From Dastarcus helophoroides (lineage: Eukaryota > Arthropoda > Insecta > Coleoptera > Bothrideridae): a stretch of DNA of 64,000 bases. The stretch lies in NCBI GenBank assembly GCA_028583605.1, contig CM053330.1:19245539-19309538 (forward strand), given 5' to 3'. Positions within the stretch are counted from its first letter, which is position 1. Every line of letters begins with the position of its first letter. The translations under genes and the position numbers were made by a program. Shown here one piece after another: positions 46,947 to 57,021 of the stretch. The notes beneath the pieces are model-generated. The model saw nothing but the letters and a program-made list of their open reading frames with translations. It made no database searches and was not told the origin of the DNA.

Positions 46947-48604
46947 GGGGAAGGTGGTTTACCTTGGTCTCATTTTAAAAAAGTGTGGAATACCTTTTAG
47001 AATTCAAATCCTTTTAAACCAATCTTTAGGCAAATAGAAGACCATACCATTATTTATTATTTTATTTTACTGAAATGTAGACTGATTAATGAAAATATAT
47101 GAAAAACAGAAACTCAAACGATGACTGTCAATTGGTCCAAGGTACAAACTCGTAATGTACCTTGGACCACAAACAGTTGTACCTCGGACCATGAAAAAAA
47201 AGTGTGAAACAATAAAACCTATCTAAAAATCTAAGTAGAACTAGATTTTACATTTATTTTAATTAACACCATATCCATCAACATTTATTTCAAAATATAA
47301 TGTTGAACAGTGTCAAGCGGTTCCTACATATTTTTGCGGTGGGGATAGCTTACAAACTAAATTAGCGGTGCGAAAAATCATAAGTTTCAATAACATCATT
47401 AACAAATTCATTACTATCCCCAATTCTTCGTAGATATCTTAATTCAGTGTTATCGCCAACGCTTATAATATCTCCAACGTAGAATTTGGCAGTTTTCTTT
47501 CCTGCAACTTTGACCAATACAAAATCGCATCCATGAATTTCATTATCTTGTGTTAATAGTTTCAAACTGTTAATTTCTAGCCATTCCCAATCCTTAAAAA
47601 TGACATCCTCAAGGGTTTGTCTTCCCTGGAAGGCAACAAGAGAATTGATTCATTTTCAGAAGAATTAAGCTTTTTCTTTTTATTCACGATTTGAATTCTC
47701 TTTGTAAATTGTCTAGTTACACTTTTCATGGCTTTGATATTTCGTTTTCGTACTAACTGTTCCTTTTCTGGTGTGTCCTTAAGTATCCGTGATTTACCTT
47801 TTGGACGTCCCCCAGTTTTCTTACGTTCGGGTGCTTTAGGAAATGGACGCAAGGTTTCAAGTGTGATTATTGTATGAGCTGCTTCCGATGAAGTGCTGGT
47901 TGGTGTATCCAAACTTGTAGGTGGTAAAGCTCTAGTATTGGAATTGCAGTTAACTGGCGGCCGGTTTTACTCAATTAATGGACGCTCAGTTACATAACTA
48001 GTTAAGAATTTGTAATCCTGGAAAATATTTCCGTTAACAGGGTAAAGGCCTGTTACTTAAAATTCTTTCTGAATATTGGCTGGTGTAAAAGCTTGTGGAA
48101 ATGCCTTGCCCAACAATTCTGCTACATTATACATACAACAAAATTATTTAGAAACAAAAATTTACGACCGCATTTTTCACCATTGTACCTTGGACCAGTC
48201 CGAGGTACGCAGTCTGCACATGGTCCAAGAAACAATTTTTGTAACCATTCAAATGTGACGTTATAAACTCAATCCGTCCATATATTTCAGAAAACTAATT
48301 ACACACATATAAAAAAGAACAATGCTTGTACGTATATCACATAATGGAAATTACTTACCGATTAAAATAAGACCGATGAATGCAGACAATTATTCAGTTA
48401 ATATTTACCTTGCCACTTCACTTAAATAGATTATATGATAACTTCGCAGACCTTCTTTACCTGCCAAATCGCTTTGCATTATATATCTGTAGGGTGGAAG
48501 TAAGAAACATAACAGTAAAATAATTAAGAGAAAACTTTGACAGAGACTGACACTATTGGGTGTGGTCCGAGGTACAATATGGTCCAAGGTACAACACCTA
48601 CCCC
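46947..48604 (-). mobile_element. Pogo/Tigger-type transposon, internally deleted
   Basis: Terminal repeats GGGGAAGGTGGTTTACCTTG and (complement of right end) GGGGTAGGTGTTGTACCTTG sit between TA dinucleotides (46945-46946, 48605-48606). At least six copies of GGTCCAAGGTAC or GGTCCGAGGTAC in both orientations lie near the ends (about 47133, 47157, 47180, 48185, 48198, 48563, 48580). A transposase C-terminus remains on the minus strand. At 1658 bp it is shorter than intact pogo elements, and the catalytic domain is gone. Confidence 0.8.
47362..47960 (-). pseudogene. Pogo/Tigger transposase C-terminal region
   Basis: The first part, 47912-47577, contains LRPFPKAPERKKTGGRPKGK and SRILKDTPEKEQL. 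This linker follows the DDE domain in many insect pogo-type (CENP-B/jerky-like) transposases. The second part, 47565-47362 after a frame change, contains DFVLVKVAGKKTAKFYVGDI and RYLRRIGDSNEFV, like the small C-terminal domain of the same proteins. The helix-turn-helix and DDE domains are absent. The frame break near 47575 and the lost catalytic part make it non-functional. Confidence 0.75.
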
Positions 48605-48606
48605 TA

Positions 48607-50218
48607 TATAACGATAATGGTGGACAGTGTAAAAAGTCCCCCTCTATGTATGAAAATTTAGGCATTGTTTAAAAAAATTCTATTGCAAATAAATTGAAAT
48701 ATGTTATTTTTATTTTGAACAAATAAAACAAGTTTTTATTTTTTATCTTTATCCTTAGCTGCTAACCTGCTGGTGGCATTTGCCACGACTTCTTGGTTTT
48801 TAAACCACTGTATTGAAACTTAGTGAGATTCACCAAAATTTTGATGAGGAAGTTACTGAGGTGGTAATGGTTGATAATTCATATAAAAAAAATTAAATTT
48901 TGAAAATTCAAAAATTCAAGGTTGATAGGTTTTAAACTAAAAAATTCTCAGTTTACAGTTATGGCAAAAAAACCAAATGTTAATTATAAAATCAAATCAA
49001 GAGTTGTGCACTTTTGGTTTTATCAACTGTTATTCAAAAATAAATTACAACTGCAAAAAAACTTGCCAAAACCTAAAAGAATAAGATTCTCGCAATCAAA
49101 AATACTTTACGTCAGGATTTAGCTACTGAGATTGATATGAATGAAATATTTCCATTCAGGATAAGGAGAAATTAGTTGAATACCGGAAATTACAGTAGTT
49201 GCCTTTATGTATTATTTTTATATTTGTGTAAATTTTTAAGAATGTAATATCCAAAAATATCTGAAGATTGATATGTCTTGTTTATAATTCAGATTCTAAA
49301 TTTGATATTAAATTTTGTTATAAAAAGCTGTCAAGTTTTATTATTATGATAAGTACTGAAATGATACAAATTAAAAAGATAAACCGGGGAGGAGAATTTA
49401 TTTTCATATACATATATCCTTAAAGGATAATAAATCACTGGTATAAATTGCCATGTAACGGTTTTAACAGTTACCTAAACAATTACAATGTTTTCAAGAA
49501 CATGCACTACAACTATCAAAACCCAAAGCAATTTATATTAATGTTGCAACAAGTAAGGATCTGTTACATTACGTATTAAACACATAGTAAAGCGAAAAAC
49601 TACCGCCTGGGTTGACACATAATTTGCATGTCAATGAGGGTATTAAGTTGTAATAATGCTCGGGCTGGGCACTGGTCATAAACTAACCTTTGACCATTGG
49701 TAACAAGGGTTAAAACATTGACATTGTTCCGAGGAACAATAAAACTGACCTGAGACCTTCTAACGTCTGTCCACTCAAACACACCCCAAGCGATACAAAC
49801 CCTTGCCTTCGGTGTTTTCATAAGACAGAAGGATTTTGCATAATAAGGAACACGAGGACGGTAGCATATTATGTAGCTAATGGTATACAGAATTCAATTT
49901 CCTATTTATTCACTTACATGATTAAGTTGACTAAGAATTTAACAATAAATTAGGAACGATACCAAATATTATAAACTTATATGTAAGAAATGCCTGTGGC
50001 GAATTCAAGTAAGCAACAACTAACATTCCTTATTGTCAGCTGTTTTACAAGATTTTATTCAAGATCGTCCATTAAAAGATTATGCTAGTTAATTTCCGTA
50101 TAGTTCTTCATACAGTTGCCCTTATGGAATAGGTTAAAATCGTTGGTACAAGAAGTACGCAGCCTGCAAGTAGTTTATATATGGTCAAGCGAGACCGTAA
50201 GTCATCATATGTATATTA
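48607..50218. other. Unassigned DNA
   Basis: 48607-49560 is AT-rich without features. 49590-49860 is less AT-biased and holds a 73-residue minus frame (49821-49600, CIAWGVFEWTDVRRSQVSFI) that could be an isolated old coding fragment. I do not recognise it. Confidence 0.3.
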
Positions 50219-51437
50219 CGAGGGCTGTCTTTAGTTTTGCATATAGTCTTAACAAAAAACAATATATCAGATTTCAAATATTTTCAAGTATTTGGCATTA
50301 CTGCCGATGCACACTTGCATTTACTCAAACCAGTTGTTAAAGCACTTATTCCACTCTTTAGTAGGTATGTTCGAAATGCTCATTTGGAAAGCATCGACAG
50401 CATTTTCAGGTGATTGAAACCTTTTTCCACGCAATGCATTCTTGATGGCTAGGAGTGTAAAATTGTCGGCACTTAGATCAGGGCTATACGAAGGATGATG
50501 AAACTATTCAACGTTTTGTTGCTCTAAAAACTCAATTGTTTGTCGAGCAGTGTGAGCAATCGCATTGTCTCGGTGAATGATGATTCTACGATGTGGGTAG
50601 TTTTTTCGTAACTTAGGAATGATTTGTGGCAAACAAATGGTTATGTACCAATCGGCACTTACCCTCCTTACATCTTCTAAAGAAATTGTAGCCACATGTC
50701 TGGATTTTGACATTTGATTGCGACCATCTTTCTGGACACACTGCGGGAATGGATGACTTTGGTTGGTTTCTCCTTATTTTAAACACCTTAACTGAATTGA
50801 TGTTAATTCTTGGGTTCATAAGAATAAATTCATGAATCGTTGCCACTGACAATTCTGTACAAATTTTCGGGGCGGCCCTTATTGAAACGATTTAGAGTTC
50901 TACGGCACCAATTGACACGGGCCGCCAATTGCTCCTCGCTCATCAGATACAAGATCCAATAAGAAACTGATTTTCTCACGCCTATAATCTTTTGGATTAG
51001 GGTCTTGGAAATGCCCAAGAAACTCTCCGCAGTAAATTACATGACGATCATTATTAATCATCTCATGCAGAGCAGTAATGTTTTCCTGGGTGGCCGCTGT
51101 TTTTGGTGGACCTGATTTAGGATCATGGTAAATATTTGCGCGTCCACGTTTGAATTCAGAATACCAGTGACAAATTGTCGACACTGTGTGGTGCTTTATT
51201 ACCAAAAACAACAACAAACTCGGCAGGACATCCTTGTTGCGATAAACCTCTTTGAAAGTTTCAGAAAATTGTCGCTCTTAAATGCTTTTAATTCACTTTT
51301 ATGTTTCTGAACGGCTTACTAATTTTCATAATTAACTGTGACCAAACCACTTGTTGTATTTGGAAGAAATTTTCAACACGTAACTAATGTAATGTTGGGG
51401 TTAATTTCCGAACTATGTACTAAAAAGGCATCCCTCA
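50219..51437 (-). mobile_element. Mariner transposon (DD34D group), degenerate
   Basis: The ends CGAGGGCTGTCTTTAGTTTT (left) and TGAGGGATGCCTTTTTAGTA (complement of right) form terminal inverted repeats of about 28 bp next to TA dinucleotides at 50217-50218 and 51438-51439. The 1219-bp length is near that of intact mariners. The minus strand carries a broken transposase. Confidence 0.85.
50330..51290 (-). pseudogene. Mariner transposase pseudogene
   Basis: From the N-terminal side: helix-turn-helix region TVSTICHWYSEFKRGRANIY and ITALHEMINNDRHV (51217-51060), then LAARVNWCRRTLNRF and IVSGNDS (first catalytic Asp region, where the usual GDES reads GNDS, about 50840). Next come a segment with HRDNAIAHTARQTIEFLEQQ (second Asp, about 50570) and YSPDLSADNF (about 50490), and the end WNKCFNNWFE before a stop near 50335. 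The third catalytic position, expected 34 residues after the second, reads Asn with Asp one residue earlier. At least one stop (near 50507) and several frame changes are present. It is not functional. Confidence 0.85.
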
Positions 51438-51439
51438 TA

Positions 51440-52995
51440 AGAAGCAGTTTAAAGTGGTAAAACGAAGATCCACAGAAAAGTTACAGCGAGAATCTAAACT
51501 AGTAGTTAACAGTAGGTAACTACCGGAGACACGGTCATTATTCAGTGTTAAATTATAGTAATAATTTAATAAAATAACTTTTAGTATATTATTATCAAAA
51601 GAAAGATTCGTTTTCAAAAAAAACTAACAATTTAGAGAAAAACTAGAAAATTTATTTTCAAAAACTTTCGACTTTATTCTCAAAATCTCGAAGTTTTTCT
51701 AGAAATTGTAAACTCAAAAATTAAAGTTTCGAAAAAAGCAAATTAGGTATACTTCAGCTTAAAGTACGATACGAATGTCTATTAAACTCAAAATTTGTTA
51801 GAAAACTAAACATGTTGGAAAATTGTTTTAGGGATTCTTAGTTTTTTTAGAAATGTAAATTTAAACTCAAAATTACGACATTTCATTCAAATTTGGATAT
51901 TTTTCATTTAAAAAATACTAAATGTATATTGATTAGCAGTATTTTGAGTTTAAACTTAAATTACTTGCAAATCGAGTTGAGGAATCGCCGATATTTATTT
52001 ACACTTCCAGGGGATAATAAGTTTATCCTTTGATAATTTTAGTTTTAAACTGAACATATTGATATTTTTCTCAAAATATTGTTGAGTTAAAATAGTACCT
52101 ACTGTTTTAAAAATTACGACTTTTGCTTGAAATTTCTAAATTTTTCTTAAAACTCTGAATTTACATTTGAAATTTGTTACAATTTTTTTTAATTTTTATT
52201 TTTATAATTAAAATCAATATTATTTTTCACGAAATGTTTGTTTTTCTAGAAGTTCCGTATTTAAACTAATACAATTTTAATTTTTCTCCCAGAATTTCGA
52301 ATTTAAAGTCGACGTTAGTTCAAGAGTTTTTTTTTGTCGGAATTTTTTGCTTAAACTCGTAAATTCTACCATTCTTTAAAAATGTTGTCCTTAATTCAAC
52401 AATATCGACTTTAGTCTGAATATTTCGATTTTTTTTCTCAACATTTTGAGTTTTACTTCTATATATGTATTTTAAACTTTTTGAAATTTTAAGTTAAAAC
52501 GTTAAAAAGAAACTATGAAAACCAAACTGAGAAATATTAATCTTAAAACAAAACTTTATTGTTTTTTAACAAACATGAAAACATGAAAGGCTGCTAATCA
52601 GCCTTTATAATAACAATATAAAATTTATATAAAATTAAACCATTTTGTAAGAAAATTGTCTACACTAGAAAAAAAAATTCAACTGTGGTTCCGACCTTAC
52701 AGACGTGTCTCTGCGTTAGGTTGAATTTTCATATGTTTTCCTAAATATCTTAAGAACTATTAATTGCAGATATTTATTTTTTTAAATCGTTTTGATTTAA
52801 ATTTTGTATCAGATGCAAAAATATCAAGTAGGTTTCATAAAAAAGGCAACTTTAGTGCACTACCACTTTGTTAATTCACCTTGAACAGAGAAACATGATT
52901 TTAGAATGTGCGTCTCATATCAATGTTTCACCCTGTATGACTCATAAAAAAAATCCCTTTTAAAATCGGCTTATCGGTTCAAATAGATTACCACG
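51440..52995. other. T-rich filler and a possible small repeat
   Basis: 51620-52560 is filler. At 52660-52940 a segment runs from ACACTAGAAAAAAAAATTC to TTTCACCCTGTA between TA dinucleotides and contains an inverted repeat AAAATTCAAC / GTTGAATTTT (52675-52684, 52720-52729). It may be a small transposon, but the termini do not match each other. Confidence 0.35.
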
Positions 52996-53334
52996 TGTGA
53001 ATTACACCACTTTATTACCAAATTAACTCGGCACACTTTAACTAAACAGTAACTCACTACTTATTTATTAATTGCTAACCCACTAACTACACTGATTTCT
53101 AACTGACTGACTCGAGGAAAAGCTGACCGCCTTTTTATAGTTTTAGCCCGCGGCTTCTAGAATTTTCGGCAGATAAGGCTTATCGTTTGCAGAAATTTCT
53201 GGAACGCTTATCTGCCATTTGTTTCGTTATCGCGGCCGCTTTCCCCCTATCAGATCCTTCTAGAAACTTTTTTTATTTACTAAATTCTACAATTCTATTC
53301 TTAATCCTATTTTATTTATTTACATGGCGTTACA
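52996..53334 (-). mobile_element. Possible solo LTR containing a heat-shock promoter
   Basis: On the minus strand the unit could run from TGTAACGCCATG (53334) to GTGTAATTCACA (52996). It has TATA, initiator and AATAAA (53016-53011) in LTR order and a TG..CA boundary. No target duplication was found (flanks ATAT versus CGTG), and no second copy exists in the window. The alternative is the promoter and leader of a heat-inducible gene or noncoding RNA whose body is lost or diverged. Confidence 0.3.
53105..53270 (-). promoter_or_regulatory. Heat-shock-type promoter: HSEs, GATA pair, TATA, Inr
   Basis: Read on the minus strand: a two-unit heat-shock element TTCTAGAA (53265-53258); a perfect three-unit element TTCCAGAAATTTC (53204-53192); a second perfect three-unit element GAAAATTCTAGAA (53167-53155); TATAAAAAG (53139-53131); and an arthropod initiator TCAGTC whose A lies at 53108, 31 bases from the first T of TATA. 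The middle element is enclosed by a perfect inverted repeat GGCAGATAAG / CTTATCTGCC (53216-53207, 53177-53168), which carries GATA-type sites. The spacing and order are those of arthropod hsp promoters. No heat-shock protein coding sequence follows downstream (below 53100). Confidence 0.75.
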
Positions 53335-55254
53335 ATATGAAATTATAAAAAGAGAAATGTCTGCAAAACTCAAAATATATAATTAAATGACAAATTTAAA
53401 CTTGAGAAGATTTTAAATAAACAAATAGATTTCCAAATTTCATAACTTTAAAAATAATTCAAACCTACAAACACTTTAAAGTTGGAGGGTGTAATCAAAC
53501 TTTAAAAAAATAAAACTTGGAAAAATTTAAAAATTAAAAGCAGGAACTTGGAACTGGAAAATGAAATAAAAAAATTACACATTAATAAAAATGAATTTAA
53601 ATATAAAATTCAGAAAATAACCAACATTTTACTTGAAATTATAATAAAAGAAGGACATTTTTGCAAGAGTTATAATATATATACTAAACAAATCTCACGT
53701 TGAAACTCAAAATTTTAGGAAAAAAATAAATTTTCCATTTCCTAACTTTTTGATGTAATCGATCCTTTAATAAAATTGAAAAAACTAAAAGCAGAAAATA
53801 GGAATTATCAAATTAAAGCGAAAAAGACATTTTTAAAATTATTTTGAACTTAAAATAAAATAACCTTTCAATATTAAAGCCAAAATAATGAAAAAAGAAA
53901 TAAGATAAACAAAAAGTCTAGATTTACAGCTTCAAGCGTAGACTCAAAAAGTATAAATTGAATGTGTGAAATTTGAGAAAAAAGTCAAAATTTAGTAAAG
54001 TCATGTAAAAATAAACTATCGGAATTTTAAAAAAGTGGTTATTTTGCGATTAGAGTCAACATTTCAAAAGTATAATTAAATTTTTTTTTAAAATACAATT
54101 TTTTCGAGTTTAAAGATGAAATTTCTAAAAAAAACCCGTGTTTTCGATTAACATTTAAAGATTTGAAATGTCGAGATTAAGATAAAAATATTAGGTTTAA
54201 ACTTTAGATTTCAAGAACAAATGTTAAATTTCCAAATTTAGATAGAACCTTTAAAAATAGAGCTAAAACTAGAAACCGTCCAAATGTTGATGCTGCAATC
54301 AAAGATTTAGGAAAAACTTAAACCTAAAAAAACTAAAACTTAAAAGTAGTTACTAAAAACTAGCAAATGCATTGAAGAAAAACATACAAATTAAAAAAAT
54401 AAATGAAGAAGAAACTTTCAAAAACGTCAAAATCTTTTAAATTGTCCAAATATTTGGTTTAAGACCTGAATTTTAGAATTAAAAAAGAAACAGTTGAAAG
54501 CGTGGAATTTAAGAAAAATGTCGACATTTTCCGAAAACAGATTATTTATATATAATAATATTTATATACAATATTATTTAGGTATCTGAAAATGAATTCT
54601 CGATTGTGAATTATTTGGACATTTCTTCATTTTAACCTAAAACAATATTGACTACATAATCAGCGACAGTGACTGTAATATGTATATTTAAGCAACTCCA
54701 AAATAAATATCAATCTATTGATTTTTTTAATAAAAAAAATTAATCGTATTTGTTAATTCTCATGTAGCATTTAATATTCCTCAAAATATAGCAAACACCC
54801 GATAAATAATATTTTACTTGCTATATTTGAAAATATTGGGTTGGGTAATAAGTAATGTCCGTTTTTTTCTTTTGCAAATTTAGGATGTTTTATTTTTAAC
54901 TCTAGAATTTTTAGTAGGCTAATTAGCGACATATTTTTCACCATTAATATATGATCTTCTAACGTCAAAGAAGTTCCTTGATGCCTCTTCTATAGAAATA
55001 CTCTGTTTTGATTCAAAAAACGCATCCAATTATAGCTATTAATGCAACGGGATTATTATGAGATTTATAATAATCGAGGACTTTGCCAGGCGACGAGGCG
55101 TTAGCTGAGTCGTCTGGCCACGTCCGAGGTTGTTTAAATCGCTAATAATCGACTTGCATTCAAAGTTTTATCGTAACATTGACAACGATGAATGAAATTT
55201 GTATTTAGGGTACTGTGATAGGTAACTACCGTATTATAATTGTAACTAATCTAT
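53335..55254. other. A-rich filler, then mixed DNA with a GC-rich hairpin
   Basis: 53340-54560 is A-rich filler. 54560-55010 is AT-rich with no gene. A GC-richer patch at 55075-55140 has inverted repeats GCCAGGCGAC (55085-55094) and GTCGTCTGGC (55109-55118) around CGTTAGC. Confidence 0.45.
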
Positions 55255-55268
55255 TATGTGCTACTAAG

Positions 55269-55632
55269 ATAACAAAGGCTTCCACGGCCAGAGTCAGTAC
55301 AGGATATACTTCTTCCGGGATTGGACGTGTCAAAGAATTACTAAAAGTGTTCGACGTTTCGCCCACCATCCTAGGGGGCTTCTTCAGGAACAAAGAAAAG
55401 AAACAATAAATGAAAAGAGAAATACCACACCAGAGGCGAAACTCTTCTGAATTGAAATTTGGTACAAAGGATAAGAAAGTTTAGACAGAAGAGCACGGTA
55501 ACTCAGTATGTCCACCACACCATAGGCGAACCTCTTCTTTGTTCCTGAAAATCCCCCAACGATGGTGGGCGAAACGTCGAACACTTTTAGTAGTTCTTTG
55601 ACACGGTCCAATCCCGGAAGAAGTATATCCTG
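55269..55632. mobile_element. Penelope-like element, inverted PLTR pair with TSD
   Basis: The left half (AACAAAGGCTTCCACGGCCA, ACAGGATATACTTCTTCCGG, GTTCGACGTTTCGCCCACC) is mirrored by the right half (GGTGGGCGAAACGTCGAAC, GGAAGAAGTATATCCTG). A 14-bp direct repeat TATGTGCTACTAAG flanks the unit (55255-55268, 55633-55646), proving insertion as one piece. No reverse transcriptase is left between the repeats. The inverted-LTR arrangement and the CTTCAGG/GACGTTTCG core match Penelope-like elements. Hammerhead-like cores lie at 55391-55349 (minus) and 55541-55582 (plus, CUGAAGA changed to CUGAAAA). Confidence 0.65.
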
Positions 55633-55646
55633 TATGTGCTACTAAG

Positions 55647-57021
55647 TTATTATGAAGCTGCTAACTATTGTGAGGTTAATAATTATCAATAAAGATTTAA
55701 TTTTAAGGACACTTAATTTTCAATGAAAGGATAAAGTTTTTAACTTAATTGACCACGGACCGTTAGTTCATTCATCAACTCATTACCATATATGACACAA
55801 GTTTCCCCAGCAGATTGAGTGGTCTTAGCGTTTTCCTTATCACTATTAAAACTAAAAAGGAGCAAGTGCCGAAAATAATCAGCTTTATCAACTTCATTTT
55901 AAAATGAATAAAATTTAGAAAAAATAAATTTAGGAAACAATCTCTTTGAATGACATGTCAATTTGATAATGATTTTAATTTGCGTGTGATTTTTTTATTT
56001 TAAACAAAACGGGCATTGTTTGTTACTTAACCTAATAAATATTGCAAATATCTTCTAAATATTAAATATTTGGAGAATGAAATAATTTCTAATAGATTCG
56101 AAAATACTCCACTATGCTCTAAGGCAAGCAAGAGTGAGAAGTACAAATGAACTTATAATTGCTGAAATGATGAATTAACGAAATGATACAATAGATTTTC
56201 CAAATTAAATCGTACCTGAATTTAAATGTTTAAACTAGTTTGGGTACATCATAGCCTTTTTAATGCGAAACAGTATCTAATCAAAACGGCAGTTTACATT
56301 ACATAGAAAGAGCACATTTATAATGTAGGTTACAGATAGAGTAATTTGGGATTTTCGTGGGCTTGATATTCTAATATTATCAGGTTTCTAATTGGCCCAG
56401 CGTTTGCATTCATAATTTTATAAAAAGATATATTATCAATTATTTGGGAAAATATTCGATTGATCTGTAAAATTCTCGAGGATGTTGCCAATTTGAATTC
56501 GTTCTAGATTGAAATCCGAACGAAGTTACCGCAACGTATAAGCTTTCCGATCACGCAAAATGCAAATATTTCTAAGATTTTACGTTCGTTTTCATCATGA
56601 GGTTGAAAGATATTTTCTACAGCTAGCACATGAGATTTCTAAATTTGATTTAGATGAACAATTCGATTTCTCGTGGGCATTTGCGCGTAAAAGTAAATAA
56701 CAACTATGTTAGAGATCATGAAAATTATTATAATTGCTTATTTTCTATTAGTTATGGTACTGTAAATAAGCTTCCTTGGCTTATTATTATCAATAAGATA
56801 TTAAATATAACAGAGACATGGATTTTTCACAACTGAAATCATAATTTAGCATTTTTGTAAAATTGAAAGCCTTTTATATGAATTATTTTGTAATAAAATT
56901 TAAGAAACTTTAATATATTGAGGTGTTTGAGGACCCTGATCAATACAATATTTATAGAATTGTGATAAAAATAGTCGCTGAGCGGTAATCTGTCCACCAT
57001 GTTAGTTTGTAGAAATATATA
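55647..57021. other. Unassigned AT-rich DNA
   Basis: No gene, RNA or transposon end could be supported. The plus frame 56654-56836 has no motif. Confidence 0.4.
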
